A DNA stretch of 64,000 bases from positions 4,278,001-4,342,000 of the forward strand of contig NZ_CP139976.1 in NCBI RefSeq assembly GCF_034424625.1, written 5' to 3'. Position 1 is the first letter of the stretch, and each line of letters opens with the position of its first letter. Shown here one piece after another: positions 46,553 through 54,946 of this stretch. This stretch comes from Janthinobacterium lividum. GTDB lineage: Bacteria; Pseudomonadota; Gammaproteobacteria; Burkholderiales; Burkholderiaceae_D. The translations under genes and the position numbers were made by a program. Below the pieces are notes generated by a model. That model ran no database searches, had not been told where the DNA came from, and worked only from the letters and a program-made list of their open reading frames with translations.

Positions 46553-47515
46553 ATGTCCAGCATGAGCAGCGCACTCCACTTCAAATCCATCAACTACACG
46601 GGCCAGGGCAGCGGCCCGCGCCTGATCGTCACGGGCGCCGTGCACGGCAATGAAACCTGCGGCACCAAGGGCATTCACCGCGTGATGGCTGAACTCGACA
46701 GCGGCGCCCTCTCCATCGTGGCCGGCAGCGTCACCTTCGTGCCCATCACCAATCCGCTGGCCTATGCCAAGGGCGTGCGCAGCGGCGACCGCAACCTGAA
46801 CCGTAATCTTTTCCCGAACGACAATCCGCAGGATTTCGAAGACCGCATCGCCAATTGGCTGTGCCCGCTGCTGGGCCAGCACGACGTGCTGCTGGACTTG
46901 CACTCGTTCAATGCCGACAGCCAGCCATTCGTCATGGTGGGTCCACGCAACAACGATGGCCCGCTGCAACCGTTTAAACATGAAGAAAAGGAACGCGCGC
47001 TGGCGCGCCGCCTGGGCGTGCGCCGCTTCGTCGACGGCTGGCTGCATGCGTACGGCCAGGGCGTGCAGCGCCGCCTGGGCAATAGCGACCAGGTGGGCCT
47101 GGTCTTGCGCTACGGCGTGGGCACGACGGAATACATGCGCTCGACGGGCGGCTACGCCTTGACCCTGGAATGCGGCCAGCACGCGGACCCGGCCGCGCCG
47201 GATGTTGCTTACCGCGCCATCATGAACACCTTGGCTTTTTTGGGTTTCATCGACGCGCCGCAGCCGGAAGCGATCGCCGACGCCGACATGGAAGCGCTGA
47301 ACATGGTCGTCGTGCACGACAAGCTCGATGCGGGCGACCGCTTCATCAAGACCTGGTCCAGCTTTGACAAGGTCAAACAGGGCGAGCAGATCGGCGTGCG
47401 CGCGGACGGCACGCCCGTGACGGCCGAATTCGACGCCTACATCCTATTCCCGGACGTCAATGCGGCGGCGAATGCCGAGTGGTATTACCTGGCAAGGGTC
47501 GCCGCCAGCTTTTGA
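46553..47515 (+). CDS. succinylglutamate desuccinylase/aspartoacylase (AstE/AspA) family protein
   Basis: Zinc carboxypeptidase-like amidohydrolase of 320 residues. The zinc ligands are in GAVHGNETCGTKG (His, Glu, near residue 31) and LLDLHSFNADSQPF (His near 122). The substrate-binding Arg pair is in RSGDRNLNRNLFP, and a likely catalytic Glu is in LTLECGQHAD (near 206). The C-terminal part is a beta barrel. The absence of other ast genes argues against arginine catabolism, so the substrate is an unidentified N-acyl amino acid. ATG 46553 and 46562 are both possible starts. An inverted-repeat element begins 3 bp after the stop. Confidence 0.88.
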   Translation: MSSMSSALHFKSINYTGQGSGPRLIVTGAVHGNETCGTKGIHRVMAELDSGALSIVAGSVTFVPITNPLAYAKGVRSGDRNLNRNLFPNDNPQDFEDRIANWLCPLLGQHDVLLDLHSFNADSQPFVMVGPRNNDGPLQPFKHEEKERALARRLGVRRFVDGWLHAYGQGVQRRLGNSDQVGLVLRYGVGTTEYMRSTGGYALTLECGQHADPAAPDVAYRAIMNTLAFLGFIDAPQPEAIADADMEALNMVVVHDKLDAGDRFIKTWSSFDKVKQGEQIGVRADGTPVTAEFDAYILFPDVNAAANAEWYYLARVAASF

Positions 47516-47517
47516 TT

Positions 47518-47678
47518 AGAGCCTATTCCAGTAGGGAGCGTCATCTGCTGGTAGTTCATCAGGAGCGCGGACAAGGCGTGAGGAGGACGCGTGGCGAGCC
47601 ACGCGACGACGATCAACGCAGTTCCCCGCTTCTGAGGGGCGCCAGCAGGGGATGTATTCAGCTACTGGGATAAGCTCT
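47518..47678. repeat. 161-bp inverted-repeat-flanked element
   Basis: Two 17-bp arms (AGAGCCTATTCCAGTAG at the left; its partner on the other strand reads AGAGCTTATCCCAGTAG) match at 15 positions and enclose about 127 bp without an open frame. The element fills the gap between two convergent genes exactly and touches the stop codon of the EmrE-type gene. It resembles small non-autonomous elements in size and form. Its arms differ from those of the element at 11029-11131. Confidence 0.6.
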
Positions 47679-48019
47679 TAGTGGCCGACCGACTTGGAAA
47701 ACAAGTTAATGACAAGCACGCCGGCAATGATCAGCCCCAGGCCGATCAAGGCTGGCGTGTCGAGGCTTTGCTTGAACCAGAACCAGCCGACGGCGGAAAT
47801 GAGCACGATACCCACGCCCGACCAGATGGCGTACACGATGCCGGTAGGAATGACCTTCAAGGTCAGGGACAGGCACCAGAAGGCGATGCTGTAGCCAATC
47901 ACGGTGATGACACTGGGCCACAAGCGGCTGAAGCCCTCGGACGCCTTCAAGGCGCTGGTGGCGATGACTTCGGCGATGATGGCGATAACCAGGTAGAAAT
48001 ACGTCATGGCAAGACTCAT
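47678..48019 (-). CDS. EmrE/QacE-type small multidrug resistance protein
   Basis: Four-helix inner-membrane proton antiporter subunit of 113 residues. It has the essential Glu in helix 1 (LVIAIIAEVIATSALKASEG), the GxxYAIWSGVG signature (PTGIVYAIWSGVGIVLISAV) and the C-terminal GLGLIIAGVLVINLFS, very like E. coli EmrE. ATG 48019 follows AAGGA with 7-nt spacing. It is 11 bp after the SugE-type gene under the same riboswitch, so the two may form a mixed dimer or be two separate pumps. Confidence 0.9.
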   Translation of the reverse strand: MSLAMTYFYLVIAIIAEVIATSALKASEGFSRLWPSVITVIGYSIAFWCLSLTLKVIPTGIVYAIWSGVGIVLISAVGWFWFKQSLDTPALIGLGLIIAGVLVINLFSKSVGH

Positions 48020-48030
48020 GCTGGCATCCT

Positions 48031-48351
48031 TTATTGTGGGCTGAGCAGTTTCAAGCCCAGGATGCCCGACACGATCAGGGCGATGCAGGCGATGCGCGCG
48101 GCGCTGGCCGGCTCGCCCAGCACCATGATGCCGAAGATGGCCGTGCCGACGGTGCCGATGCCCGTCCAGATGGCGTAGGCCGTGCCCAGCGGCAAGGTGC
48201 GCAAGGCCAGGCCCAGCATCACTACGCTGCCCAGCATGGAAATGGCGGTCAATACGGATGGCACGAGGCGGGTAAAGCCGGCGCTGTATTTGAGGCCGAT
48301 GGCCCAGCCAATTTCCAGCAAGCCCGCCAATACCAGAATGATCCACGCCAT
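48031..48351 (-). CDS. sugE: SugE/Gdx-type guanidinium exporter (SMR family)
   Basis: Small inner-membrane antiporter of 106 residues exporting guanidinium in exchange for protons. The sequence starts [20 protein letters not shown], with the essential Glu near residue 13, and continues with [20 protein letters not shown] and [20 protein letters not shown], close to E. coli SugE (Gdx) throughout. ATG 48351 has GGGAG at proper distance. The two ACGA-loop hairpins just upstream form a guanidine-II riboswitch, which fits the Gdx function directly. The EmrE-type gene follows in the same operon. Confidence 0.94.
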   Translation of the reverse strand: MAWIILVLAGLLEIGWAIGLKYSAGFTRLVPSVLTAISMLGSVVMLGLALRTLPLGTAYAIWTGIGTVGTAIFGIMVLGEPASAARIACIALIVSGILGLKLLSPQ

Positions 48352-48366
48352 ACTTTCTCCCGAGGC

Positions 48367-48419
48367 GGCAGGGTCGTCCCCGCCATATAGCCCCGTCATC
48401 GAGCAGGGTCGTCCCCACT
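48367..48419 (-). promoter_or_regulatory. guanidine-II (mini-ykkC) riboswitch
   Basis: On the minus strand two 18-nt hairpins each have a 7-bp stem and an ACGA tetraloop flanked by GGGG and CCCT: 48402-48419 (AGTGGGG/CCCTGCT) and 48367-48384 (GGCGGGG/CCCTGCC). Paired ACGR-loop hairpins are the defining feature of mini-ykkC RNAs, which sense guanidinium. The second hairpin ends 15 nt before the ATG, next to the ribosome site, so translation control is likely. Confidence 0.9.
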
Positions 48420-48559
48420 GGAGCAAAGGGAAAAGTATACCATTGGGTGAAAACTCTTGCCGCCAGCACATTTTTTCTAGTACGGTCGCTCCAATCGAAA
48501 GTTGCCAAAAAACATGCTGATGGCAGCATAATTGCTGCATCCATTCACTTTCGGGAACA

Positions 48560-48922
48560 ATGATGCTACTTCTGGCCCAAATCCTTACCGCCCTCATCCT
48601 GCTGCTGCACGTCTACATCGTGCTGCTGGAAACCGTGCTGTTCGATGCGCGCGGACGCAAGGTGTTTGGCCTGTCCAAGGAAAAGGCAGAGATCGTGCGT
48701 CCCGCCATGTCGAACCAGGGTTGCTACAACGGTTTTCTCGTCGCCGCCCTGGCGCTGGGCTTTTTTCACCCGGACGCGGCCATCGCCTATGCGTTCACCG
48801 TGTTCGGCCTGGCGTGCATCGCCGTGGCCGGCGTGTGGGGCGCAGCGACCGTCATGACGCGCATCCTCTACCTGCAAACCGTGCCTGCCGTCATCGCCTT
48901 GCTGCTGTTCCACTTCGCCTGA
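48560..48922 (+). CDS. DUF1304 family membrane protein
   Basis: Integral membrane protein of 120 residues with four helices. It shows the DUF1304 pattern: [18 protein letters not shown] at the start, the [24 protein letters not shown] motif split over residues about 36-60, and a final helix with the [16 protein letters not shown] segment. Function is not known for the family. It is divergent from the sugE operon. Confidence 0.87.
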   Translation: MMLLLAQILTALILLLHVYIVLLETVLFDARGRKVFGLSKEKAEIVRPAMSNQGCYNGFLVAALALGFFHPDAAIAYAFTVFGLACIAVAGVWGAATVMTRILYLQTVPAVIALLLFHFA

Positions 48923-49080
48923 TACCTGCCAGGGCGGCCAGCCGGCCGCCCTGGCCCGCTCAGCACTGCCTGCGCATACCCCAAATGGGTGATGTTTCCA
49001 AAAAACATGCCCGATACAATTCCTTGTAGCAAAAATACCACCAGACACATGGTGGCAAGTCACAGTCCACAGGGGAAATC

Positions 49081-49662
49081 ATGCAAGCACATCCAACCAC
49101 CTTTGCCGTCACATTGCTCGGCTGCCTCATGCTGTCCGCCTGCGGTGGCGGCGGCAGCGACGGCAGCGGCTCCGGCAGCGGTTCCACCAGCGCCGGCGGC
49201 ACCAGCGGCACCTCGGCAAACTGCCAGTACAGCAACCTGATCAGCGATACGGAACGCAAGCAGGCCAGCGCCTGCGGCGTCCAGGTATCGGGCAACTACG
49301 CCCAGGCGGACTCGGGATACGACAGCGTGGTCGCCGCCTGCAAACAGGGGCAAAAAACCGTTGCCGATACCTATTACAGCGGCACGTACCAGAAAATGGT
49401 CGACTACGCGCGCTCCGTGAGCAAGGAGCTCGGCTGCGGGCAAAACAATGGCCCAACCTTGCCCAACAACACGACGGCAAGCAACTACAATTTCTGTGTC
49501 AAGAGCACCACCGTCAGTGGTAAGCTCAGCTATGAAGGCGCTTGCTACGGTCCCGTCAAATCGGGCGAAGGCGGCTGCGGCAGCGGCTATAACTATGTCA
49601 GCCAGTATGCCAGCCTCAGCACGTGCACATCCGGCGGCAAAAGCTGGCTGGAATCGCGCTAG
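49081..49662 (+). CDS. putative secreted lipoprotein, unknown function
   Basis: Exported protein of 193 residues. A lipoprotein signal (LGCLMLSACGGGGSDGSG) places the acylated Cys near residue 21, followed by a Gly/Ser/Thr-rich tether of about 25 residues. The mature part contains Cys residues in CQYSN, SACGVQVSG, AACKQGQ, ELGCGQNN, FCVKS, GACYG, GGCGSG and STCTSG, consistent with several disulfides. Its family is not recognised. It is a single gene preceding the LuxR-type regulator. Confidence 0.7.
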   Translation: MQAHPTTFAVTLLGCLMLSACGGGGSDGSGSGSGSTSAGGTSGTSANCQYSNLISDTERKQASACGVQVSGNYAQADSGYDSVVAACKQGQKTVADTYYSGTYQKMVDYARSVSKELGCGQNNGPTLPNNTTASNYNFCVKSTTVSGKLSYEGACYGPVKSGEGGCGSGYNYVSQYASLSTCTSGGKSWLESR

Positions 49663-49736
49663 GGAAGCCGGGCGGCCGTAGCAAGGGCCGCCCCCAGATG
49701 TGTCTTGTCCACCGCTTGCCGCCATGAGGATCGCCA

Positions 49737-50909
49737 ATGACGCCATCGCTCGCCGTCGCCAGCCAGGCACTGACTGCCCTGATCTACGAAGCGGCCACGC
49801 GGCATGGCGCCTGGTCGCAATTCCTCGCCGCCTTTGCGCGACAACTGAAATCGCACGCCGGTTTGATCTGGGCCAATGATTTCAGCAACCGCTCGGTCGA
49901 CGTCCAGCTGCCCGGCAGCGGCCTGTCCGCCACGTATGGCTTCGAGTCGGATGCCATGGCCAGCTTTGCCAGCTATTACGGCGCGCGCAATGTCTGGCTG
50001 GAAGACGCCACCCTGCACCGCGAGGGTGCCGTCGTCACCGGCTCCATGCTGTTTCCCGACCATTGCCTGAAGAAAACCGAATACTGGAACGACTGGCTGC
50101 GCCCGCAAGACATCTTTTATACGGCGGCGGCCATCGTCGAACTGCGCGCCGAGCGCTCCACCAATGTCACCGTGGTGCGCCGCGAACAGGCGGGCGCCTA
50201 TGACGCGGGCGAACTGGCGCTGGTCCGCAGCCTGATGCCGCATTTGCAAACGGCCTTTGCCCTGCAGCGCAAGCTGCGCCGGCTGGAAGTGCTGTCCCAG
50301 AGTTCCACGCAGGTGCTGGAATTGCTGCCGTTTGGCGTGCTGCTGCTCGATGCCACGTCGCAACTGCTGTACGCCAACGAGCGAGCACTGGCCATGACGG
50401 CGTCGACGCGGCTGCTGCAGCTGCGCGAAGGCGCACCCCTGTATTGCCCGCGCGAAGCGGACAACGGCGCGCTGCGGCGCATGCTGCACGAGGCGGCCCA
50501 AACGGGCACGACGGCGGCAGGCGGTCCCGGCGGCGTGCTCAACCTGAATGGATTGACGGGCGAACAGCTGCGCCTGCGCGTCACGCCCCTGCCTTCCTGG
50601 CACAGTCCGTTCGGCTCGGCCAGCGCCATCGCCGTTTTCCTCAGCGATAGCAGCGACCTGATCACCTCCCTGGCCGCCACCCTGCGCAATTTCTATGGCA
50701 TGACGGTGGCCGAGGCGCGCCTGACGGAAGCGCTCGTCAACGGCTATTCCTTGCAGGAATACGCCGAACGCCAGCGCATTTCCATCCACACGGCGCGCAC
50801 GCAGATCAAGAGCGCCACCGCCAAGGCCGGCGCCCAGCGCCAGGTGGATCTGGTGCGCATCGTGCTGACGGGCCCGGCCGTGCTGCAGCGCAATCCCCTA
50901 CCCGCCTGA
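49737..50909 (+). CDS. LuxR-type helix-turn-helix transcriptional regulator
   Basis: DNA-binding protein of 390 residues. The N-terminal two thirds (about 1-300) are a long sensory region with a PAS-like part near residues 195-285 (VLELLPFGVLLLDATSQLLY). The C-terminal helix-turn-helix (about 320-385) has the LuxR pattern: MTVAEARLTEALVNGYSLQE, then ISIHTARTQIKSATAKAGAQ. No receiver domain or kinase partner is present. The signal and target genes are unknown; the arsR-type gene after it has its own operators. Confidence 0.82.
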   Translation: MTPSLAVASQALTALIYEAATRHGAWSQFLAAFARQLKSHAGLIWANDFSNRSVDVQLPGSGLSATYGFESDAMASFASYYGARNVWLEDATLHREGAVVTGSMLFPDHCLKKTEYWNDWLRPQDIFYTAAAIVELRAERSTNVTVVRREQAGAYDAGELALVRSLMPHLQTAFALQRKLRRLEVLSQSSTQVLELLPFGVLLLDATSQLLYANERALAMTASTRLLQLREGAPLYCPREADNGALRRMLHEAAQTGTTAAGGPGGVLNLNGLTGEQLRLRVTPLPSWHSPFGSASAIAVFLSDSSDLITSLAATLRNFYGMTVAEARLTEALVNGYSLQEYAERQRISIHTARTQIKSATAKAGAQRQVDLVRIVLTGPAVLQRNPLPA

Positions 50910-50948
50910 ATCCGTTCAAAAACGCGCGCCGCCAGCACGCTTTTCATT

Positions 50949-51008
50949 TATATCGTAAGATAGATATATCGTAAAACAGCGATATTAGAATTGAACAACT
51001 ACGATATA
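50949..51008 (+). promoter_or_regulatory. candidate operator of the ArsR-type regulator
   Basis: The 9-bp word TATATCGTA occurs at 50949-50957 and 50965-50973, and its inverse TACGATATA at 51000-51008. A symmetric site ATATCG-8-CGATAT lies at 50966-50985. These AT-rich inverted words directly precede the arsR-type gene and fit the dyad type bound by ArsR proteins. Confidence 0.65.
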
Positions 51009-51049
51009 TACATCGCTTAAAAGCGAATTGTATGTTCAGGAGAAACAAT

Positions 51050-51346
51050 ATGGATATCGACGCCATCCACAAGGCGCTGGCCAATCCGGTGCGCCGGCAG
51101 ATTTTGCAATGGCTGAAAGAACCGCAGCTGTATTTCCAGGAGCAGGATCACCCGCTGCACCTGGGCGTATGCGCCGGCCTGATCGACCGCCGCCTGAACC
51201 TGTCGCAATCGACGGTCTCGGCGCACCTGGCCAGCTTGCAGAAGGCAGGCCTGATTTCGGCCACCAAGGTGGGCCAATGGAGTTTCTTCAGCCGCAATGA
51301 AACCACCATCGAAGCCTTCCTCGAACACATGCAGCAAGGTTTGTAA
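51050..51346 (+). CDS. ArsR family transcriptional regulator
   Basis: Winged-helix repressor of 98 residues: DAIHKALANPVRRQILQWLK near the N-terminus, the recognition segment NLSQSTVSAHLASLQKAGLI (about 53-72), and FFSRNETTIEAFLEHM at the end. The metal-binding Cys motif of ArsR/SmtB (ELCVCDL) is absent; the single Cys (LGVCAGLIDRR, near residue 40) could sense electrophiles. ATG 51050 follows CAGGAG. The ene-reductase gene starts 68 bp after it, so the regulator likely controls it and itself. Confidence 0.88.
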   Translation: MDIDAIHKALANPVRRQILQWLKEPQLYFQEQDHPLHLGVCAGLIDRRLNLSQSTVSAHLASLQKAGLISATKVGQWSFFSRNETTIEAFLEHMQQGL

Positions 51347-51414
51347 GCACATAGTTCATCTTGACAACCCCGTCTCAACGCCGCCCGAGCGGCCCCAACA
51401 AGGAAATGACAATC

Positions 51415-52479
51415 ATGGCAACTTTATTCGACCCCATCACCATTGGCAGTTTGCAACTGAAAAACCGCATCATCATGGCGCCGCTGACGCGTTCGCGCGC
51501 CGGCAACCCGGGCCGCGTGCCCAACGCCCTGATGACCGAGTACTACACGCAGCGCGCTTCGGCCGGCATGATCATCTCGGAAGCGACGGCAGTCACGCCC
51601 CAAGGCGTGGGCTATGCCGACACGCCGGGCATCTGGTCCGAAGAACAGGTGGAAGGCTGGAAACACATCACCCAGGCCGTGCATGACGCAGGCGGCTTGA
51701 TCGTATTACAACTGTGGCATGTGGGCCGCATTTCCGCCCCCGTCTTCCTCGATGGCGACTTGCCCGTGGCGCCCAGCGCCGTCAAGCCGGCCGGCCACGT
51801 CAGCCTGCTGCGCCCGAAACAGGAATTCGTCACGCCACGCGCGCTGGACACGGAAGAGATCCCCGGCATCGTGGCAGCCTACCGCCTGGGCGCCGAGAAT
51901 GCGAAAAAAGCCGGTTTCGACGGCGTGGAAATCCATGGCGCCAATGGTTATTTGCTCGACCAGTTCCTGCAAGACAGCACCAACTTGCGTACCGACAACT
52001 ATGGCGGCTCGGTTAAAAACCGCGCCCGTTTGATGCTGGAAGTGACGGACGCGTGCATCGACGTGTGGGGCGCCGACCGGGTCGGCATGCATCTGGCACC
52101 GCGCCGCGATGCGCACGACATGGGCGATTCCGAACCGCGCGCCACTTTCGGCTATGTGGCACGCGAGCTGGGCAAGCGCGGCATCGCCTTCATCTGCGCC
52201 CGCGAAGCGCTGGGTGACGACCGCCTGGGCCCGTACCTGAAGCAGGAATTTGGCGGCGTGTACATTGCCAATGAGAAAATGGACAAAGCGGCGGCCGAAG
52301 CCCTGCTGGCCAACGGTGAAGCCGATGCCGTGGCCTTTGGCCTGTGGTTCATCGCCAACCCCGACCTGCCCATCCGCCTGCACAGCGACGCGCCATTGAA
52401 TCCCCTGAACCCGGATACCCTGTACGCAGCGGCCGCTGCCGGTTACACGGACTACCCGGCACTGGCGGTACAAGCCTGA
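51415..52479 (+). CDS. Old Yellow Enzyme family ene-reductase (NemA-like)
   Basis: FMN-dependent NAD(P)H oxidoreductase of 354 residues reducing activated C=C bonds of electrophiles such as quinones or maleimides. It shows TIGSLQLKNRIIMAPLTRSR, LQLWHVGRIS, the FDGVEIHGANGYLLDQFLQD substrate/FMN segment (His and Asn, about 180-200) and DNYGGSVKNRARLMLEV. ATG 51415 lies behind AAGGAA; ATG 51406 is too close to it. With the adjacent single-Cys regulator it resembles the nemR-nemA arrangement, though the repressor here is of the ArsR type instead of TetR. Confidence 0.92.
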   Translation: MATLFDPITIGSLQLKNRIIMAPLTRSRAGNPGRVPNALMTEYYTQRASAGMIISEATAVTPQGVGYADTPGIWSEEQVEGWKHITQAVHDAGGLIVLQLWHVGRISAPVFLDGDLPVAPSAVKPAGHVSLLRPKQEFVTPRALDTEEIPGIVAAYRLGAENAKKAGFDGVEIHGANGYLLDQFLQDSTNLRTDNYGGSVKNRARLMLEVTDACIDVWGADRVGMHLAPRRDAHDMGDSEPRATFGYVARELGKRGIAFICAREALGDDRLGPYLKQEFGGVYIANEKMDKAAAEALLANGEADAVAFGLWFIANPDLPIRLHSDAPLNPLNPDTLYAAAAAGYTDYPALAVQA

Positions 52480-52483
52480 ACGG

Positions 52484-52524
52484 CTCCCTGAGACTCCCTG
52501 AGAATACCCTGAGAGCTCCCTGAG
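52484..52524. repeat. short tandem repeat CTCCCTGAGA x4
   Basis: Four degenerate units of 10-11 bp with the core CCCTGAG follow immediately after the ene-reductase stop codon. The period is close to one DNA turn. It may be slippage-prone, with no known function. Confidence 0.6.
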
Positions 52525-52595
52525 CGGCACTACGCTGCTCATCCCCCACTGGCTGCGGACGCAACGATACCAACGCAACTCACTGCGTGACGATC

Positions 52596-52625
52596 GCGGC
52601 GCCCGCCGTTTTCGCCGCTTTTTTT
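52596..52625 (+). terminator. rho-independent terminator
   Basis: GCGGCG and CGCCGC pair around an 11-base loop and are followed by seven T. It lies about 117 bp after the ene-reductase gene and ends the arsR-type operon. Confidence 0.75.
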
Positions 52626-52648
52626 AATGACACCGCCGCTCCCCATCG

Positions 52649-52870
52649 TCAGCGCCATCGGCGCCGTGCCGGCCGGGCCGGACGACGCGCCTGCACGCTG
52701 CTGAAGACCCGGCGTATCACCTCGACCGGTACCGCGTGTTCGCGCAAATAGGCTGTCGCCACCGTCCGTCCCAGGGTGTGATGAAAAGCGACGCCCCGCT
52801 CGACGAGCTCGGCCATCACTTTGTCCGTTCGCACATGCTCCCCATTTACATCATCGATGTTGTTTTTCAT
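52649..52870 (-). CDS. small hypothetical protein
   Basis: Reading frame for 73 residues beginning MKNNIDDVNGEHVRTDKVMA, followed by a helix and a basic tail rich in Arg and Pro. ATG 52870 is preceded by GGAG at 7 nt. The segment TAYLREHAVPVEVIRRVFSS looks like a short helix-turn-helix-sized fold but matches nothing I know. The longer frame starting at 52930 has no ribosome site. A real gene is plausible but not certain. Confidence 0.45.
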   Translation of the reverse strand: MKNNIDDVNGEHVRTDKVMAELVERGVAFHHTLGRTVATAYLREHAVPVEVIRRVFSSVQARRPARPARRRWR

Positions 52871-53120
52871 GCCATGGCTCCATGTCGGGTGGATCAACGC
52901 TGCGTCAAGTTTTGACCACATTGTGCGCATTTAGTGCCCGACACAGTGGCCAAGCATCGTTAAAATAGCGGCAGCAACCGCCTCGACACCGCATGAATAG
53001 CGGCCTCGGCTGCTTGTCGCCATCGCCAGCCCCGTATAGAATGCCTGCGCAGAATTTTTGCTTCAAGGAAAATGGCCACCAGCGCCATCCCATTAAGAAC
53101 AGTGTCACTGAAGGGTATCA

Positions 53121-53732
53121 ATGGACGATTTATTTGTAAAAGCGGGCGACTTGCCGACCTGGCACCAGCGCTGCGCGCTGCGCGTGCTGCACCTGTTTGG
53201 CTGGCGCATGCGCTTCCGTCCCCTGCCGGGACCGCGCGGCATCGCCGTCGTCTACCCGCACACGTCCAACTGGGATTTCATGGTGGGCCTGTTCGGCAAA
53301 TGGGCGCTGTCCCTGCCGTTCCGCTGGCTGGCCAAGGATTCCCTGTTCCGCGGCCCGATGGGCAAGGTGCTGCGCTACCTCGGCGGCGAACCCGTCGACC
53401 GCAGTACCACCAGCGGCACGATCCAGCGCCAGGCCGAGCGCATGCTAGCCGCCGACTGGTACTGGCTGGCCATCACGCCGGAAGCGACGCGCAGCTACCG
53501 CCCGAACTGGAAGAGCGGCTTTTATCACCTGGCCCTGGCCGCCAAGGTGCCGCTGTTGCTGGTGTATATCGACTACCCGAACAAGGTGCTGGGCGTCGTC
53601 GACCATATCTATCTGACGGGCGACAAGGACGCCGACATGGCCGCCATCGCCGCCGTGTATGCGGGCCACCAGGGCTTGCATCCTGAAAAGGCGGCGCCCA
53701 TCGTGCTGTCGGAACGTCGCCCCGGCGCTTAA
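53121..53732 (+). CDS. 1-acylglycerol-3-phosphate O-acyltransferase-like protein
   Basis: Membrane-associated acyltransferase of 203 residues in the PlsC superfamily. The catalytic HX4D motif is in VYPHTSNWDFMVGLFG (about residues 43-58), the glycerophosphate site is in LGGEPVDRS, and TPEATRSYRPNWKSGFYHLA near 120-139 replaces the usual PEGTRS. It is short, with no clear N-terminal helix, and resembles lysophospholipid or lipid A-type acyltransferases of unknown acceptor. It ends with a 4-bp overlap of the convergent hupE gene. Confidence 0.87.
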   Translation: MDDLFVKAGDLPTWHQRCALRVLHLFGWRMRFRPLPGPRGIAVVYPHTSNWDFMVGLFGKWALSLPFRWLAKDSLFRGPMGKVLRYLGGEPVDRSTTSGTIQRQAERMLAADWYWLAITPEATRSYRPNWKSGFYHLALAAKVPLLLVYIDYPNKVLGVVDHIYLTGDKDADMAAIAAVYAGHQGLHPEKAAPIVLSERRPGA

Positions 53733-54289
53733 TTCATTCCCATCAGCACCACGCCGGCAGCCGTCAAGGCCACGCCGGCCACACGCAGCATGCGCTCGGC
53801 CAGTACCTGGCCGATGAAACGTCCCGCCCCCAGCAAGGTGGCCGAAGCCAGCAGGAAGCCGCACGCGGCCGAGGCGGCAGGCAATTCCTGGCCATGCGCA
53901 TTGCCATGCGCCAGCGCAAACAGGCCCACCAATCCCATGCCCAGCCAGTTCGGCAAGGCCAGCGCCAGCGCGATGGCCAGTCCCACCAGCGCCACCGTGG
54001 CGGCGATACCTGTTTCCAGCCCGGGTACCGCCACGCCCGCCATGCCGGCCAGCGCACCGAGCAGCATCATGCCGAGGAAAGTGGCGGGCTGGGCCAGGCC
54101 GCGGCGCTGCTGGCCGCCCCAGATGCCCACGCCCAGCATGGCCAGCAAATGGTCGATGCCCGTGAACGGATGGGCGAAACCGGCCAGGAAACCGGCGCTC
54201 TCGCCATGGCCGGGGTGGGCCATGGCGGGCAAGGCCAGCAGGCACAGCGCCGCCACGGCGGCCGTATTCTTCATCAGTCTTGCGCTCAT
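53729..54289 (-). CDS. ureJ: HupE/UreJ family nickel permease-like protein
   Basis: Inner-membrane protein of 186 residues that probably supplies nickel to urease. A signal-like segment ends at [13 protein letters not shown], whose His residues are a hallmark. Then comes the [20 protein letters not shown] motif and six hydrophobic helices, including the [10 protein letters not shown] motif with paired His. The ATG overlaps the ureG stop (ATGA), tying it to the urease operon. Members can be named hupE or ureJ; ureJ is used here because of location. Confidence 0.92.
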   Translation of the reverse strand: MSARLMKNTAAVAALCLLALPAMAHPGHGESAGFLAGFAHPFTGIDHLLAMLGVGIWGGQQRRGLAQPATFLGMMLLGALAGMAGVAVPGLETGIAATVALVGLAIALALALPNWLGMGLVGLFALAHGNAHGQELPAASAACGFLLASATLLGAGRFIGQVLAERMLRVAGVALTAAGVVLMGMN

Positions 54290-54924
54290 TGCAGCTCCTT
54301 GCCTGGTTGATCGAGCAAACCTTGCTCACGGATAAAGTCGATAACGATCTGCACGCCGTCGCCGCTGCGCAGGTTGGTGAACACGAAGGGGCGCTCGCCG
54401 CGCATGCGTTTGGCATCCTGCGCCATGATGTCCAGATTGGCCCCCACATACGGCGCCAGGTCCGTCTTGTTAATAATGAGCAAATCGGAACGCGTGATGC
54501 CGGGCCCGCCCTTGCGCGGAATTTTTTCGCCGCCGGCCACGTCGATCACATAAATGGTGAGGTCCGACAATTCCGGGCTGAAGGTGGCGGCCAGATTGTC
54601 CCCGCCCGATTCGACCAGGATCAAATCGAGATTCGGAAAATCTGCCTGCATGCGCGCGATCGCTTCCAGGTTGATGGACGCGTCTTCGCGGATGGCCGTG
54701 TGCGGGCAGCCGCCCGTCTCCACGCCCATCAGGCGCTCGGCCGGCAAGGCATCCGCGCGCAGCAGGATTTCCATGTCTTCCTTGGTGTAGATGTCATTCG
54801 TGATGACGGCCATGTCGTAGCGCTCGCGCATGCCCTTGCACAGCATTTCGCACAGGGCCGTCTTGCCCGATCCGACGGGGCCGCCGATACCCACGCGCAG
54901 GGGATTGGAGGTGATCGATGTCAT
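54286..54924 (-). CDS. ureG: urease accessory GTPase UreG
   Basis: SIMIBI-class GTPase of 212 residues that drives nickel insertion into urease with UreD, UreF and UreE. The motifs are intact: [15 protein letters not shown] (P-loop), [29 protein letters not shown] with the metal-binding Cys-Pro-His, [13 protein letters not shown] and [13 protein letters not shown] 54924 is preferred to 54939 because AGAGAG precedes it. It follows ureF after 22 bp and overlaps ureJ. Confidence 0.97.
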   Translation of the reverse strand: MTSITSNPLRVGIGGPVGSGKTALCEMLCKGMRERYDMAVITNDIYTKEDMEILLRADALPAERLMGVETGGCPHTAIREDASINLEAIARMQADFPNLDLILVESGGDNLAATFSPELSDLTIYVIDVAGGEKIPRKGGPGITRSDLLIINKTDLAPYVGANLDIMAQDAKRMRGERPFVFTNLRSGDGVQIVIDFIREQGLLDQPGKELQ

Positions 54925-54946
54925 TTTTTGCTCTCTCATAAAATTT

